Assembly (NCBI RefSeq): GCF_019793435.1
Contig: NZ_JAILYH010000006.1
Location: 62,001-126,000 of the forward strand
Source: Rhizobium redzepovicii
GTDB taxonomy: Bacteria > Pseudomonadota > Alphaproteobacteria > Rhizobiales > Rhizobiaceae
Direction of reading: 5' to 3'
DNA length: 64,000 bases
Numbering within the stretch: position 1 is the first letter of the stretch; every line of letters starts with the position of its first letter. Of the stretch, positions 54,696-63,964 are shown piece after piece. Position numbers and translations under genes: made by a program. The notes under the pieces are model-generated. The model saw nothing but the letters and a program-made list of their open reading frames with translations. It did not search any database and was not told the DNA's origin.

Positions 54696-55883
54696 TCAGT
54701 CGTTGGCCGAAACCTTGACGCCGAGCACTTGCGGCAACGTGTTCGGAGCGCCCATGGCAGCACCGACGATCGTCGGGAAGGGCACCGGCTTTGCAGGAGC
54801 GGCCTTGACGGTCAGGCTCTTCGGGTCGTCGAGGAAGGTGTTGACCGCAGCCGAAACGGCGTTCTGCAGTTCCGGGATGTTGAGCTGCGCCAGCATGATC
54901 GGCGTCATCGCCTTCAGCGAATCCGCCATCTGCTTGCCCGACATGTTCTGCTGCGAGCCAGCGTAATCAAGCGCACGCTTGGTGATCGAGGCATCGTCGA
55001 AACGCACCTGCGCCGCTTCGAAGGAAAGCTGCTGCATCAGGCCGAGCATGGCGAGGCCGAGCGCCTGCTGCGACTGCTCCTTGTTCGGGTTGGTTTCGGA
55101 TTCCTTCATCGCATCCTGCATCGATTTCATGAAGGCCATCGTGTAGCCCGAAATCTTGAAGCCGAGGTTCAGTTTGCCGACGTTGGTGAAGTCGAAGGCG
55201 AATTCCGAAATGTCGACCGTGCCGGGGGCGAGTTCCCAGGCGCCCTTCATGGTGATGTCGCCCTGGACGTGCTGCAGGGCGAGCTTCTCGATCGCATCCT
55301 TGCTCTGCGCATCTTCGGTCTTGGTCAGATCGGCCTTCATGCTTTTGAAGGCGCCGTCGAAATCGAAGCCGGATTCGTCTTCGCGCAGCGTCAGGTTCAT
55401 GTTGCTTTCGAGCAGCGAGAACACTTCCGCACCGTCCTTGACCACCTTCACCGGGCCAATATGCGCGGTCTCATAGAGCATCATGGTGTCGAGCGTGTCG
55501 CCGCCCGGCGTTGCCGGCACGGAGATGCCGCCGAGCGTCAGTTCCTGCGCCGTCACGGTGACGCCGTCTTGCGTCTTGTTGATGTCGGGGAAGGCGGCTT
55601 CTTCGATATAATAGCCGCCGTCCTCGTCTTCTTCGACGCCGGAAAGGGTAATTTCGCCGATGGGCAGGCTTTCGCCGCCGGTCGGCTTGACGGTGACATT
55701 CTTCAACGTGACGGTCGTGCCGTCGATATCGACGCTGTCAGCCGCAATCGTCCCACCCTGGGCGGCATAGGCGGCATTGATCTTCTTCAAGAGATCGGTG
55801 CCGTCGAGAGCGAACGCCGAGCCGGCGAGCGAGAAAAAGGCGGCGCCCGACAGCATCAGCCGCGTTGTCCGGTAAAAATTCAT
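54696..55883 (-). CDS. Conserved secreted protein of unknown function
   Basis: 395 residues with a signal peptide (MNFYRTTRLMLSGAAFFSLA, cleavage after SAFA). The mature part appears as a beta-rich region (TVTLKNVTVKPTGGE, EITLSGVEEDEDGGYYIEEA, FDFDGAFKSMKADLT) followed by a helical segment rich in Gln/Met/Ala (about 240-330) and a Pro/Lys tail. It looks like a DUF-type periplasmic protein of alphaproteobacteria. The repetitive 'strand-with-Asp/Gly' pattern resembles proteins that interact with lipids, such as AsmA-like domains, but this is a loose analogy. No partner gene is adjacent. Confidence 0.7.
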   Translation of the reverse strand: MNFYRTTRLMLSGAAFFSLAGSAFALDGTDLLKKINAAYAAQGGTIAADSVDIDGTTVTLKNVTVKPTGGESLPIGEITLSGVEEDEDGGYYIEEAAFPDINKTQDGVTVTAQELTLGGISVPATPGGDTLDTMMLYETAHIGPVKVVKDGAEVFSLLESNMNLTLREDESGFDFDGAFKSMKADLTKTEDAQSKDAIEKLALQHVQGDITMKGAWELAPGTVDISEFAFDFTNVGKLNLGFKISGYTMAFMKSMQDAMKESETNPNKEQSQQALGLAMLGLMQQLSFEAAQVRFDDASITKRALDYAGSQQNMSGKQMADSLKAMTPIMLAQLNIPELQNAVSAAVNTFLDDPKSLTVKAAPAKPVPFPTIVGAAMGAPNTLPQVLGVKVSAND

Positions 55884-56117
55884 GGGGTGATTCCTCTGGT
55901 GGCGTGTGGCGGTTGGAAATCTGCAGTTACGCTACTACGGATTGGGCCCGCTTTATATTTGCGGACTTCTAAATTTCCGTTGAAAGGAACGGCAAACGAA
56001 GTCCAAATTGCGGCCGAACGTTTGTCTCATCCTTTGATGTCGGTGCCAAGACTTCATCCACAGCTGCAATGGCCTGGATTCCTTGCCCGCCAGCCTCTTC
56101 TGGGCTAGTCAGAACCT

Positions 56118-58373
56118 ATGGGACAAGAGATTTTGCCGCCGTCCGGCGGAGACGACGATCACATCCAACCGGTCGACCTCAAGGCGGCGCTCGAGCAGCG
56201 CTATCTCGCCTATGCGCTGTCGACCATCATGCACCGTGCTTTGCCTGACGTGCGCGACGGGCTGAAGCCCGTTCATCGCCGCATCGTCTACGCGATGAAC
56301 GAGATGGGGCTGAGGCCGACGTCGGCCTTCAGGAAATGCGCCAAGATCGTCGGCGAGGTGATGGGTAACTACCATCCGCACGGCGACCAGTCGATCTATG
56401 ATGCGCTTGCCCGTCTCGCCCAGGACTTCTCGCAACGCTACACGCTGGTCAACGGCCAGGGCAATTTCGGCAATATCGATGGCGACAGCCCCGCCGCCAT
56501 GCGTTACACCGAATCGAAGATGACGGCGGTCTCCGAACTGCTGCTTGAAGGCATCGATCAGGATGCCGTCGATTTCCGCGACACCTACGACGAATCGAAT
56601 TCCGAGCCGACCGTCCTTCCCGGCGCCTTCCCGAACCTGCTCGCCAACGGCTCCTCCGGCATCGCCGTCGGCATGGCGACCTCGATCCCGTCGCACAATG
56701 CCCACGAGCTTTGCGACGCCGCGCTGCATCTGATCAAGCATCCGGATGCGACCGTCGAAAAGCTCGTCGAATTCATTCCCGGCCCGGATTTCCCCACGGG
56801 CGGCATCATCATCGACAGCCGCGACAGCATCATCGAGAGCTATCGCACCGGCCGCGGTGGCTTCCGCGTGCGGGCGAAGTGGCAAACCGAGGATCTCGGC
56901 CGCGGCGGCTACCAGATCGTCATCACCGAAATTCCCTTCCAGGTGCAGAAGTCGCGGCTGATCGAGAAGATCGCCGAGCTGCTGATCGCCCGCAAACTGC
57001 CGCTCTTGGAGGACATCCGCGATGAATCGGCCGAGGACATCCGTGTCGTCCTGGTGCCGAAGACCCGCAGCGTCGATCCGACGATCCTGATGGAATCGAT
57101 GTTCAAGCTGACGGAGCTCGAAAGCCGCTTCCCGCTCAACATGAACGTGCTGTCCATGGGCCGCATCCCGCGGGTCATGGCGCTGAACGAAGTGCTGAAG
57201 GAGTGGCTGGATCACCGCCGCGAGGTGCTGCAGCGCCGCTCGCGCTTCCGACTGGCCGCGATCGACAGGCGTCTCGAAATCCTCGGCGGCCTTCTGATCG
57301 CCTATCTCAACATCGACGAGGTGATCAGGATCATCCGCGAGGAGGATGAGCCGAAGCCTGTGATGATGGCGCGCTGGGATCTCACCGACATTCAGGTCGA
57401 GGCGATCCTCAACATGCGGCTGCGCGCCTTGCGCAAGCTGGAAGAGTTCGAGATCCGCAAGGAATTCGACGAACTCACCAAGGAAAAGGGCGAGATCGAA
57501 GCGCTGCTTGCCTCCGACGACAAGCAGTGGCAGACGGTCGCCTGGGAAATCGGCGAAGTGAAGAAGAAATTCGCCAAGGCGACCGAGGTCGGCCGCCGCC
57601 GCACCCAGTTTGCCGACGCACCCGAGGCCGACGAGGAAGCAATCCAGCAGGCGATGATCGAGAAAGAACCGATCACCGTCGTCATATCCGAAAAGGGCTG
57701 GATCCGAGCGCTGAAGGGCCATATCGCCGATACGGCGACGCTGACCTTCAAGGAGGGCGACGGCCTGAAGATAGCCTTTCCGGCGCAGACGACGGACAAG
57801 ATCCTGATCGTCACGACAGGCGGCAAGGCCTTCACCCTTGGCGGCGACAAGCTGCCGGGCGGTCGCGGCCATGGCGAGCCGCTGCGCATCATGGTCGACA
57901 TGGACAACGACCAGGCGGTGCTGACGGCTTTCGTCCACGATCCGTCGCGCAAGCAGCTGATCGTCTCGACAGCCGGCAACGGCTTCGTCGTTCCGGAGGC
58001 CGAGCTGGTCGCCAATACGCGCAAGGGCAAGCAGATCATGAACGTCGCGCTGCCCGAGGAGACGCAGCTGCTCGTGCCCGTCAGCGGCGACCATGTCGCC
58101 GTCGTCGGCGAAAACCGCAAGCTGCTGGTGTTCCCGCTGGCACAGGTGCCGGAAATGTCGCGCGGCAAGGGCGTGCGCCTGCAGCGTTACAAGGATGGCG
58201 GCATTTCCGACGTCCGCTGCTTCGCAATATCGGGCGGCCTCGTCTGGGAAGACAGCGCCGGCCGCACCTTCACGAAGAACAAGGACGAGCTTGCGGAATG
58301 GCTGGCCGACCGCGCCACCGCCGGCCGCACCGTGCCGAAGGGTTTTCCGCGCAGCGGCAAATTCGCCGGTTAA
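56118..58373 (+). CDS. parC: DNA topoisomerase IV subunit A
   Basis: 751 residues. With ParE decatenates daughter chromosomes. [29 protein letters not shown] is the N-terminal winged-helix start (quoted here as [18 protein letters not shown]), [15 protein letters not shown] follows, and the DNA-cleaving tyrosine is Y130 in [11 protein letters not shown]. The C-terminal domain is a shorter, degenerate beta-pinwheel, without the GyrA-box QRRGGKG, which separates it from GyrA. The start ATG has no strong site, but the length fits alphaproteobacterial ParC. A palindromic repeat copy begins right after the stop. Confidence 0.95.
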   Translation: MGQEILPPSGGDDDHIQPVDLKAALEQRYLAYALSTIMHRALPDVRDGLKPVHRRIVYAMNEMGLRPTSAFRKCAKIVGEVMGNYHPHGDQSIYDALARLAQDFSQRYTLVNGQGNFGNIDGDSPAAMRYTESKMTAVSELLLEGIDQDAVDFRDTYDESNSEPTVLPGAFPNLLANGSSGIAVGMATSIPSHNAHELCDAALHLIKHPDATVEKLVEFIPGPDFPTGGIIIDSRDSIIESYRTGRGGFRVRAKWQTEDLGRGGYQIVITEIPFQVQKSRLIEKIAELLIARKLPLLEDIRDESAEDIRVVLVPKTRSVDPTILMESMFKLTELESRFPLNMNVLSMGRIPRVMALNEVLKEWLDHRREVLQRRSRFRLAAIDRRLEILGGLLIAYLNIDEVIRIIREEDEPKPVMMARWDLTDIQVEAILNMRLRALRKLEEFEIRKEFDELTKEKGEIEALLASDDKQWQTVAWEIGEVKKKFAKATEVGRRRTQFADAPEADEEAIQQAMIEKEPITVVISEKGWIRALKGHIADTATLTFKEGDGLKIAFPAQTTDKILIVTTGGKAFTLGGDKLPGGRGHGEPLRIMVDMDNDQAVLTAFVHDPSRKQLIVSTAGNGFVVPEAELVANTRKGKQIMNVALPEETQLLVPVSGDHVAVVGENRKLLVFPLAQVPEMSRGKGVRLQRYKDGGISDVRCFAISGGLVWEDSAGRTFTKNKDELAEWLADRATAGRTVPKGFPRSGKFAG

Positions 58374-58374
58374 T

Positions 58375-58420
58375 GCGTGATGCCGAAAAGTGTGAGCGGT
58401 TTTCGGGCGACATCATGCTC
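58375..58420. repeat. Rhizobial palindromic repeat, copy 2
   Basis: 46 bases, beginning GCGTGATGCCGAAAAGTGTG and ending GACATCATGCTC, one base after the parC stop. Same orientation as copy 1 at 18002. The inner CCGAAAA/TTTTCGG pairing is intact; the left outer arm carries one change (GCGTGATG for GCATGATG). It may shape the 3' end of the parC mRNA. Confidence 0.82.
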
Positions 58421-58616
58421 TAACTTTGTCGCCCGCAAGCGCGCAGCGGTTCCGGGCTAGCGATATAAAAATTCCGTGCTCGTCTCTTGGCGGGCGCCGG
58501 AACTTCTCTATCTCTTCGCTGTTATCCAAAACAAGAGAAGGCCGGTCTGTGGGCGGACGGAACGGCTGTGGGCCGCGCGCTTGGAGCAGGCGCGCGCCGT
58601 TACCGGAGGAAAATCG

Positions 58617-59075
58617 ATGCCCGCCAGCACCATCAAATTGCATGTCAGCCATACCTACAGGGTTCCGCCTGCTGTCGTGTACGACGCCTGGCTCAACCCC
58701 GAAATCGCCCGCCGCTTTCTGTTTGCCACCGATGACGGTCATGTCATCCGCGCCGATATCGATCCGCATGTCGGCGGCCGTTTCTTCATCGTCGACCGCC
58801 GTCCCACCGGCGACGCCTTTCACCAGGGCGTCTTCCTGGAATTGAAGCGCCCGCAACGCATGGTCTTCAGCTTTTCCGTCGAGGACCACGACCACAATTG
58901 CGACCGAGTCGAAATCGACATCGAACCGCTCGGCGGCGGCAGCCGCCTGACGCTGACCCACGAAATGTGCGCCGAATGGGCCGAACACGAGGAAAAAACC
59001 CGGCAAGGCTGGGCGCACGTGCTCGAAGGACTTGGCAGGGAGTTGGAACAGCAGCAGATGAAGGCTACCGGTTGA
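58617..59075 (+). CDS. SRPBCC/AHSA1-domain protein
   Basis: 152 residues from the ATG at 58617, with CCGGAGGAAAA upstream; an earlier in-frame start lacks a site. A single START-like hydrophobic cavity domain: HVSHTYRVPPAVVYDAWLNP is the first strand-helix unit, then GGRFFIVDRRP, RMVFSFSVED, and SRLTLTHEMCAEWAEHEE with the C-terminal helix. AHSA1-type bacterial proteins often act as ligand-binding or toxin-neighbour proteins and frequently sit next to ArsR regulators, but none is here. Function unknown. Confidence 0.86.
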   Translation: MPASTIKLHVSHTYRVPPAVVYDAWLNPEIARRFLFATDDGHVIRADIDPHVGGRFFIVDRRPTGDAFHQGVFLELKRPQRMVFSFSVEDHDHNCDRVEIDIEPLGGGSRLTLTHEMCAEWAEHEEKTRQGWAHVLEGLGRELEQQQMKATG

Positions 59076-59085
59076 GCGACAACGC

Positions 59086-59967
59086 CTATCCCGCCAATGG
59101 CCTGATGCTTCTGCCGTGCACCATCCAGAAGCAATGCCCGGCGATCGCCGCTATCAGGATGCCGCCGCCGACGAGTGTCATCGTCGCCGGCGTTTCCGAA
59201 AAGATCAGCCAGACCCAGATTGGGGCGAGCACTGTTTCGAGCAGATAGAACATGCCGACCTCGGGGGCGGAGAGGTAACGCGGCCCGGTCGCGAGGCACC
59301 AGAAGGCGACCGGCATGACGATGGCGCCGTTGACGAGAATCCAGCCGGGATCGGCGATGGAAAGCCCTGAGGGCAGAGCTTGCGCGAGGCCGAGCACGGC
59401 CGGCAGGATAGCGGCAAGCAGCGGCACGAAGCCCATATCCCGGCGCGAGGCGCGCCCGATTGTAATAGCTGCGGCAAGAATAAACGCGCTGAGAAGCGCC
59501 ATGGCATCGCCGAAAAAATGACCGCTGGAAAGCCCTTCGCGCACGATCAATCCGACGCCGAGGATCATGAACAGCATGGCGATCAGCGTCGCGGCCTGCG
59601 GCTTCTCCTTGAGGAAAGTCCAGGAAAGGAGCGCCCCGAACATCGGGTTGAAGGCGACGATGAAGACGACATTGGCTGTGGTCGTATTGAAGACGGCCAG
59701 CACGAAAGTGAGGGATGAGAGGCCGTAGAGCAGACCGGCGAGCAGGCCGGCTCGCCCCGGAACGAGCACCGGCCATTTACCCGAGGCAACGCGCATTGCT
59801 GCAAGGATGACGAGCGTGGCGACAACCGTGGCTGCGCTTCGCATGCCCAGGATCGACCAGATGTCGCCGCCGCCAAGGCGGACGAGCGGAATATCCATGG
59901 AAAGCGCCAGCCCGCCGATCGCCGTCAGCAGCAGGCCCTTCCGATGATCGGAAAGAGCGGTGGACAT
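59086..59967 (-). CDS. EamA/DMT-superfamily exporter
   Basis: 293 residues with ten predicted membrane helices in two EamA repeats (about 10-140 and 150-285). LLTAIGGLALSMDIPLVRLGG starts repeat 1 (MRSAATVVATLVILA in helix 2); VFIVAFNPMFGALLSW ends it. Repeat 2 has PEVGMFYLLETVLAPIWVWL, the typical proline-glutamate motif. Drug or metabolite exporter; substrate unknown. It starts immediately after the bpt stop (no gap), so the two are co-transcribed. Confidence 0.9.
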   Translation of the reverse strand: MSTALSDHRKGLLLTAIGGLALSMDIPLVRLGGGDIWSILGMRSAATVVATLVILAAMRVASGKWPVLVPGRAGLLAGLLYGLSSLTFVLAVFNTTTANVVFIVAFNPMFGALLSWTFLKEKPQAATLIAMLFMILGVGLIVREGLSSGHFFGDAMALLSAFILAAAITIGRASRRDMGFVPLLAAILPAVLGLAQALPSGLSIADPGWILVNGAIVMPVAFWCLATGPRYLSAPEVGMFYLLETVLAPIWVWLIFSETPATMTLVGGGILIAAIAGHCFWMVHGRSIRPLAG

Positions 59968-60744
59968 TCAGTCGTGGGGGCTTTCGGGCATGGACAAGGG
60001 ATCGAAACGTTCCCAGCCGCGCGGTGTCAGGTGCTCCTGCGGCTGGAAGCGCGTCTTATAGTCCATTTTTCGCGACCCTTGAACCCAGTAGCCGAGATAG
60101 ACATGCGGCAGGCCCAGCGCTTTCGCGCGCCTGACATGGTCGAGAATCATGAAGGTGCCGAGTGACCGCCGCTCGAGATCGGGATTGAAATAGGAATAGA
60201 CCATCGACAGCCCATCGCTCATCGTGTCGGTCAGCGCGGCGGCAAGCAGCTCGCCCTTCGGCCGCTGTTCCAGCCCGGAGCCTTCTTCACGCCGCCGGTA
60301 CTCGACAATTCGCGTGTTCACATGCGTGTCCTCAACCATGATTGCATAGTCGAGCACTGTCATGTCGGACATGCCGCCCTGCTGGTGGCGAAAATCGAGA
60401 TAGCGGCGGAAAAGCGAATATTGCTCGCTCGAAGGCTGGGCCGTGAATTCGGTGGCAATGACGTCGGAATTGGCGGCAAGCACCCGTTTCATCGATTTCG
60501 TCGGCTCGAATTCCTGGGCGAGAATACGCACGGAAACGCAGGCGCGACAGGATTCGCAGGCCGGGCGGTAGGCGATATTCTGGGAGCGGCGGAAACCGCC
60601 CTGGGTCAGGATGTCGTTCATCTCGGCGGCGCGCGGGCCGACCAGATGGGTGAACACCTTACGCTCCATCTCATGCGGCAGATACGGACACGCAGCCGGA
60701 GCCGTCAGATAAAACTGCGGAGATGGCGTTGTCTGCGTATTCAT
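59968..60744 (-). CDS. bpt: Aspartate/glutamate leucyltransferase (Bpt, Ate1-related)
   Basis: 258 residues from the ATG at 60744; a longer start at 60792 is possible. Bpt attaches Leu from Leu-tRNA to N-terminal Asp/Glu, marking proteins for ClpS-ClpAP (N-end rule). The N-terminal APAACPYLP and [14 protein letters not shown] carry the conserved cysteines. The GNAT-like C-terminal part has [41 protein letters not shown] and the final EHLTPRGWE. Length and motifs match the Bpt family and not eukaryotic Ate1 length. It has no visible link to the adjacent DMT exporter other than co-transcription. Confidence 0.92.
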   Translation of the reverse strand: MNTQTTPSPQFYLTAPAACPYLPHEMERKVFTHLVGPRAAEMNDILTQGGFRRSQNIAYRPACESCRACVSVRILAQEFEPTKSMKRVLAANSDVIATEFTAQPSSEQYSLFRRYLDFRHQQGGMSDMTVLDYAIMVEDTHVNTRIVEYRRREEGSGLEQRPKGELLAAALTDTMSDGLSMVYSYFNPDLERRSLGTFMILDHVRRAKALGLPHVYLGYWVQGSRKMDYKTRFQPQEHLTPRGWERFDPLSMPESPHD

Positions 60745-60891
60745 CTGTCGCGGAAATTTCCTTGTCGAGACCGTGCCGTTTCTTGACAGCATGACCTAAG
60801 AATAAAAAACGTCAACAGCGGGGCGGTTCTTGCCCTTCATATCGGTCTTCTAATTTTAAATATGGAGCAGTGGCGGCCCCGGCAAAGAGAA

Positions 60892-60917
60892 AGCGGAGAC
60901 TTTATTTCGTCTCCGCT
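60892..60917 (-). terminator. Terminator after the RDD-protein gene
   Basis: AGCGGAGAC (60892-60900) and GTCTCCGCT (60909-60917) form a perfect 9-bp stem with an eight-base loop. On the minus strand it is followed by a T-rich stretch (TTTCTCTTTG). It lies 32 bases beyond the stop of the gene at 60949. Confidence 0.88.
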
Positions 60918-60948
60918 GAATGGTTTAGCCGTGGTCTTGAGCCATCGC

Positions 60949-61407
60949 TTAGGCGGTGCGAACCGTCGCTGTCCCGACCAGCAGGTCGTGGATGAGGCGG
61001 CTGCGCTCGGTAAACAGGCCGGCAAGCAGGATCAGCGGCGTCAGAACCGAGTTGAGGATCCAGAACAGCGCCAGATGCACGATCGCCGTCAGGAAATCCA
61101 TCGGCCGACCGTCGACGCGCACGATGGCGATGCCCATCGCGCGCATGCCGAGCGAGGCCTGGCTCCGCCCGCCGACAGTCAGGCCGAAATAGATGCCGGC
61201 GACGATGACGAAGAGTGCAGGGTAGAGCAGGAAGCCAAGCCCGAGCGTGACGATCGACAGGAAGAACAGCACGATCCCCGCGGGGATGCAGAGCAGCAGC
61301 ACGATCAAATAGTCGAGGATGAAGGCGAAGACACGGCGGCTCAACACGCCGCTATAGGCGCGCCAGTCCTCCGGTGCGGCATAAAGCGGATTGGGGTTGT
61401 AGCTCAT
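60949..61407 (-). CDS. RDD-family membrane protein
   Basis: 152 residues from the ATG at 61407 (GGAG upstream). Three or four membrane helices: VLSRRVFAFILDYLIVLLLC starts the domain with the R and D that name the family, then IVTLGLGFLLYPALFVIVAG and GGRSQASLGMRAMGI, and ILNSVLTPLILLAGLF at the end. RDD proteins are of unknown general function; some are linked to sodium/proton exchange or to maturation of membrane proteins. It lies downstream of hemB, but a repeat-containing gap of 180 bases separates them. Confidence 0.88.
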   Translation of the reverse strand: MSYNPNPLYAAPEDWRAYSGVLSRRVFAFILDYLIVLLLCIPAGIVLFFLSIVTLGLGFLLYPALFVIVAGIYFGLTVGGRSQASLGMRAMGIAIVRVDGRPMDFLTAIVHLALFWILNSVLTPLILLAGLFTERSRLIHDLLVGTATVRTA

Positions 61408-61480
61408 CTCAATCTCCTGCGGAAAAGCGATGCCGCAGATATGGTATCGGCAGAACAAAATACAATAATTCTTCCTGGCT

Positions 61481-61517
61481 GCGGATGTTTCAGGCCGATC
61501 CGACCTGAAACATCCGC
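61481..61517. repeat. Perfect 14-bp inverted repeat between hemB and the RDD gene
   Basis: GCGGATGTTTCAGG (61481-61494) and CCTGAAACATCCGC (61504-61517), nine-base spacer. On the minus strand it follows the palindromic repeat copy 3 by 18 bases and precedes a moderately T-rich stretch. It may be the hemB terminator or an operator for the RDD gene. Confidence 0.6.
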
Positions 61518-61535
61518 ATCTAAATCGAAGAAATA

Positions 61536-61583
61536 GAGCATGATGTCACCCGAAAACCGCATACACTTTTCGGCATCATGCTC
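61536..61583. repeat. Rhizobial palindromic repeat, copy 3
   Basis: 48 bases, best preserved copy: GAGCATGATG at 61536-61545 pairs with CATCATGCTC at 61574-61583, and CCGAAAA with TTTTCGG inside. Opposite orientation to copies 1 and 2, and four bases from the hemB stop, i.e. again at a gene 3' end. Confidence 0.85.
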
Positions 61584-61587
61584 GCAA

Positions 61588-62601
61588 TCACCGCTTCGCG
61601 AGGACTTTCGCCACCTCGACCGCGAAATAGGTGAGGATGCCGTCGCATCCCGCCCGCTTGAATGACAGCAGCGTTTCGAGCATCGCCCGCTCGCCGTCGA
61701 TCCAGCCATTCATCGCCGCTGCCTTGATCTGCGAATATTCGCCGGAAACCTGGTAGGCGAAGGTCGGCAGGCCGAAGGCCTCCTTCATCCGCCAGCAGAT
61801 GTCGAGATAGGGCAGGCCGGGCTTGACCATCAGCATATCAGCACCTTCCTCGACGTCGAGGGCCGCATCGCGGATCGCCTCGGTGCCGTTGGCCGGGTCG
61901 ATATAATAGGTCTTCTTGTCACCCTTCAGCAGCCCGCCCGTCGAGATCGCCTCGCGATAGGGGCCATAGAAGGCGGAAGCGAATTTCGTCGCATAGCTCA
62001 TGATGCCGACGCTCTGGTGGCCGGCTGCATCAAGCGCCATGCGGATTGCGCCGATGCGCCCGTCCATCATCTCGGACGGCGCAATGATGTCGGCGCCGGC
62101 ATCCGCCTGCATCACGGCGGCACGCGCCACCTGATCGACCGTCTCGTCGTTGACGATCTCGCTGCCTCTCAAAATGCCGTCATGGCCATGGCTGGTGAAG
62201 GGATCGAGCGCGACGTCGGTGATGACGCCGATATTGGGCACCGCCTTCTTGATCGCCGACGTCGCCTTATTGATCAGATTATTGGCTTCGAGGCTGTTCG
62301 AGCCCGTTTCGTCGCGCAGTTCCATCTCGATATTCGGAAAGGTCGCGAGCGCTGGAATGCCGAGGCCGGCCGCTTCGCGTGCTGCCTCGACGGCCTTGTC
62401 GATGCTCATGCGGTTGACGCCCGGCATGGCCGGGATCGGATCGACGATGCCGGAGCCGGGCACGATGAAGATCGGCCAGATCAGGTCGTCGACCGTCAGC
62501 CGGTTCTCCTGCACCAACCGGCGTGTCCATTCCGCCTTGCGGTTGCGCCGCATGCGGCGATGGCCGGTGATGTCGTCGACGAGATGCGTCCTATCCTGCA
62601 T
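61588..62601 (-). CDS. hemB: Delta-aminolevulinic acid dehydratase (porphobilinogen synthase)
   Basis: 337 residues. Condenses two 5-aminolevulinate molecules to porphobilinogen in heme synthesis. The metal-site region reads DVALDPFTSHGHDGIL, where zinc enzymes have cysteines; this is the Cys-poor, Mg-dependent type, known from Bradyrhizobium and Pseudomonas. The Schiff-base lysines are in YATKFASAFYGP and MLMVKPGLPYLD near residues 203 and 257. The N-terminal RLVQENRLTVDDLIWPIFI is typical. Single-gene unit, with a repeat right after its stop. Confidence 0.96.
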   Translation of the reverse strand: MQDRTHLVDDITGHRRMRRNRKAEWTRRLVQENRLTVDDLIWPIFIVPGSGIVDPIPAMPGVNRMSIDKAVEAAREAAGLGIPALATFPNIEMELRDETGSNSLEANNLINKATSAIKKAVPNIGVITDVALDPFTSHGHDGILRGSEIVNDETVDQVARAAVMQADAGADIIAPSEMMDGRIGAIRMALDAAGHQSVGIMSYATKFASAFYGPYREAISTGGLLKGDKKTYYIDPANGTEAIRDAALDVEEGADMLMVKPGLPYLDICWRMKEAFGLPTFAYQVSGEYSQIKAAAMNGWIDGERAMLETLLSFKRAGCDGILTYFAVEVAKVLAKR

Positions 62602-62788
62602 GATATCTGCCCCTGGCCCATTCCATTTATCGGAGCGCTCATTATCATGACCCCCGAAAAATCCAAACCGGACGATTGGCCGCGGCGGAAAAACTTGAGG
62701 CGTAAAGCCCGAAATCGATTTTCGGCGTTACGCGCGAGCGCGATGTGATAGAGCATCTTCAGCGCGTCGTCAGAGGCGCGGCGCTCGT

Positions 62789-63259
62789 ATGAAGATGCAA
62801 CCCCGAACCGATGTCTGCGCTATGGAAACCGATTCTCCGACGATACCGAAACGCACGCTGGCGGATATACTCTTCATTCTTTTCCTGAGACTGGTCGCCG
62901 TTTCCTGCTTCTGGTTCGGCCTGCAATATTGGGCGATGCTCGTCGGCTATTCGCTGGTCGGCGCCGGCCGCTTCGACCTTTTGAGCCTGCCGTGGAAGGT
63001 GGCGAGCACCAGTCTCGCCGTGCTTTTTCCCGTCGCCTCCCTCGGCCTTTGGCTCACCGTCTCCTGGGGGCCGGTCATCTGGGTGCTGGCCGCCGGCGGG
63101 CAAATCCTGATGTACGGCCTACTGCCCAATATTTTCGGAGCCAACAAACTGATCATCCTGCTGCACGTGATGGTCGCCGTCGTCTACCTGATTTTCCGCC
63201 TGCTGCTCTGGCTGGAAAAACGCCGGCACCGCCGCCAGGTAAGTGTTGATTTACCCTGA
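62789..63259 (+). CDS. Small conserved membrane protein (DUF6163-like)
   Basis: 156 residues from 62789, or 145 from the ATG at 62822; neither has a clear ribosome-binding site. Four membrane helices: about 29-50, 70-92, 96-112 and 115-140 in the longer numbering. GLQYWAMLVGYSLVGAGRFDLLSL follows helix 1 (GLQYWAMLVGYSLV). The C-tail is very basic (EKRRHRRQ), so the C-terminus faces the cytoplasm. It resembles small alphaproteobacterial DUF6163 proteins and has no known role. ldtR follows 129 bases later on the same strand; the pairing may be conserved in Rhizobiaceae, from memory. Confidence 0.75.
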   Translation: MKMQPRTDVCAMETDSPTIPKRTLADILFILFLRLVAVSCFWFGLQYWAMLVGYSLVGAGRFDLLSLPWKVASTSLAVLFPVASLGLWLTVSWGPVIWVLAAGGQILMYGLLPNIFGANKLIILLHVMVAVVYLIFRLLLWLEKRRHRRQVSVDLP

Positions 63260-63388
63260 GACAACGTGGGGTTTCCAGTAAGGCTCCGTTAAGCCTGCGG
63301 TTTAAGTCGAATTTTATATGTATTCGATAGGGTCTCACTCAAGGCGGGAAGAAAACGACACCGCCAAACAAACAGTGAGGCAGTCAAT

Positions 63389-63904
63389 ATGAACACGAAA
63401 ATCAAGCCGCAGGCGGTATCGAACTTCCGTGACCAGCAGGACCAGGGCATCCGTGATCTTTACATGGAATCCCTTCATCTTGTTGAACGTCTTCACCGCC
63501 GTCTTCTCGACGTCATCAAGGACGAGTTCGACCGTCAGGGTCGCAGCGACGTCAACGCCATCCAGGCGCTGCTCCTTTTCAACATCGGCAATTCCGAACT
63601 GACCGCCGGCGAGCTGCGCTCGCGGGGCTACTATCTCGGCTCCAACGTTTCCTACAACGTCAAGAAGCTGGTCGACCTCGGCTTCATCAACCACCAGCGC
63701 TCGCGCATCGACCGCCGTTCCGTCCGCATCAGCCTGACCGAAACCGGCCAGGACATTGCCGAAACGGTGGCTAAACTCTACGAACGCCACATCACCTCAA
63801 TCGACAAGGTCGGCGGCATCGGCACCGACGAGTTCACCCAGATGAACAAGCTGCTCCAGCGCCTCGACCGCTTCTGGAACGACTCGATCATGTATCGCCT
63901 CTGA
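63389..63904 (+). CDS. ldtR: MarR-family regulator LdtR
   Basis: 171 residues. A MarR winged-helix dimer: RDLYMESLHLVERLHRRLLDVI at the start, then recognition helix ELRSRGYYLGSNVSYNVKKLV and wing HQRSRIDRRSVRISLTETG (residues about 75-125). Very similar to LdtR of Liberibacter and Sinorhizobium, which activates L,D-transpeptidase genes in osmotic stress and is inhibited by small aromatic ligands. An ATG with weak purine-rich GAGGC site precedes it. A terminator follows at 63932. Confidence 0.9.
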   Translation: MNTKIKPQAVSNFRDQQDQGIRDLYMESLHLVERLHRRLLDVIKDEFDRQGRSDVNAIQALLLFNIGNSELTAGELRSRGYYLGSNVSYNVKKLVDLGFINHQRSRIDRRSVRISLTETGQDIAETVAKLYERHITSIDKVGGIGTDEFTQMNKLLQRLDRFWNDSIMYRL

Positions 63905-63931
63905 GACCCTCGACCTCCTTCAGGGTTGCAG

Positions 63932-63964
63932 AAAACCGGACGTGTTCCCTGCGCGTCCGGTTTT
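63932..63964 (+). terminator. Rho-independent terminator after ldtR
   Basis: AAAACCGGACG (63932-63942) pairs with CGTCCGGTTTT (63954-63964) around an 11-base loop. The T-run is short, but the symmetry suits a bidirectional terminator. The remaining 36 bases of the window hold no feature I can support. Confidence 0.85.
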
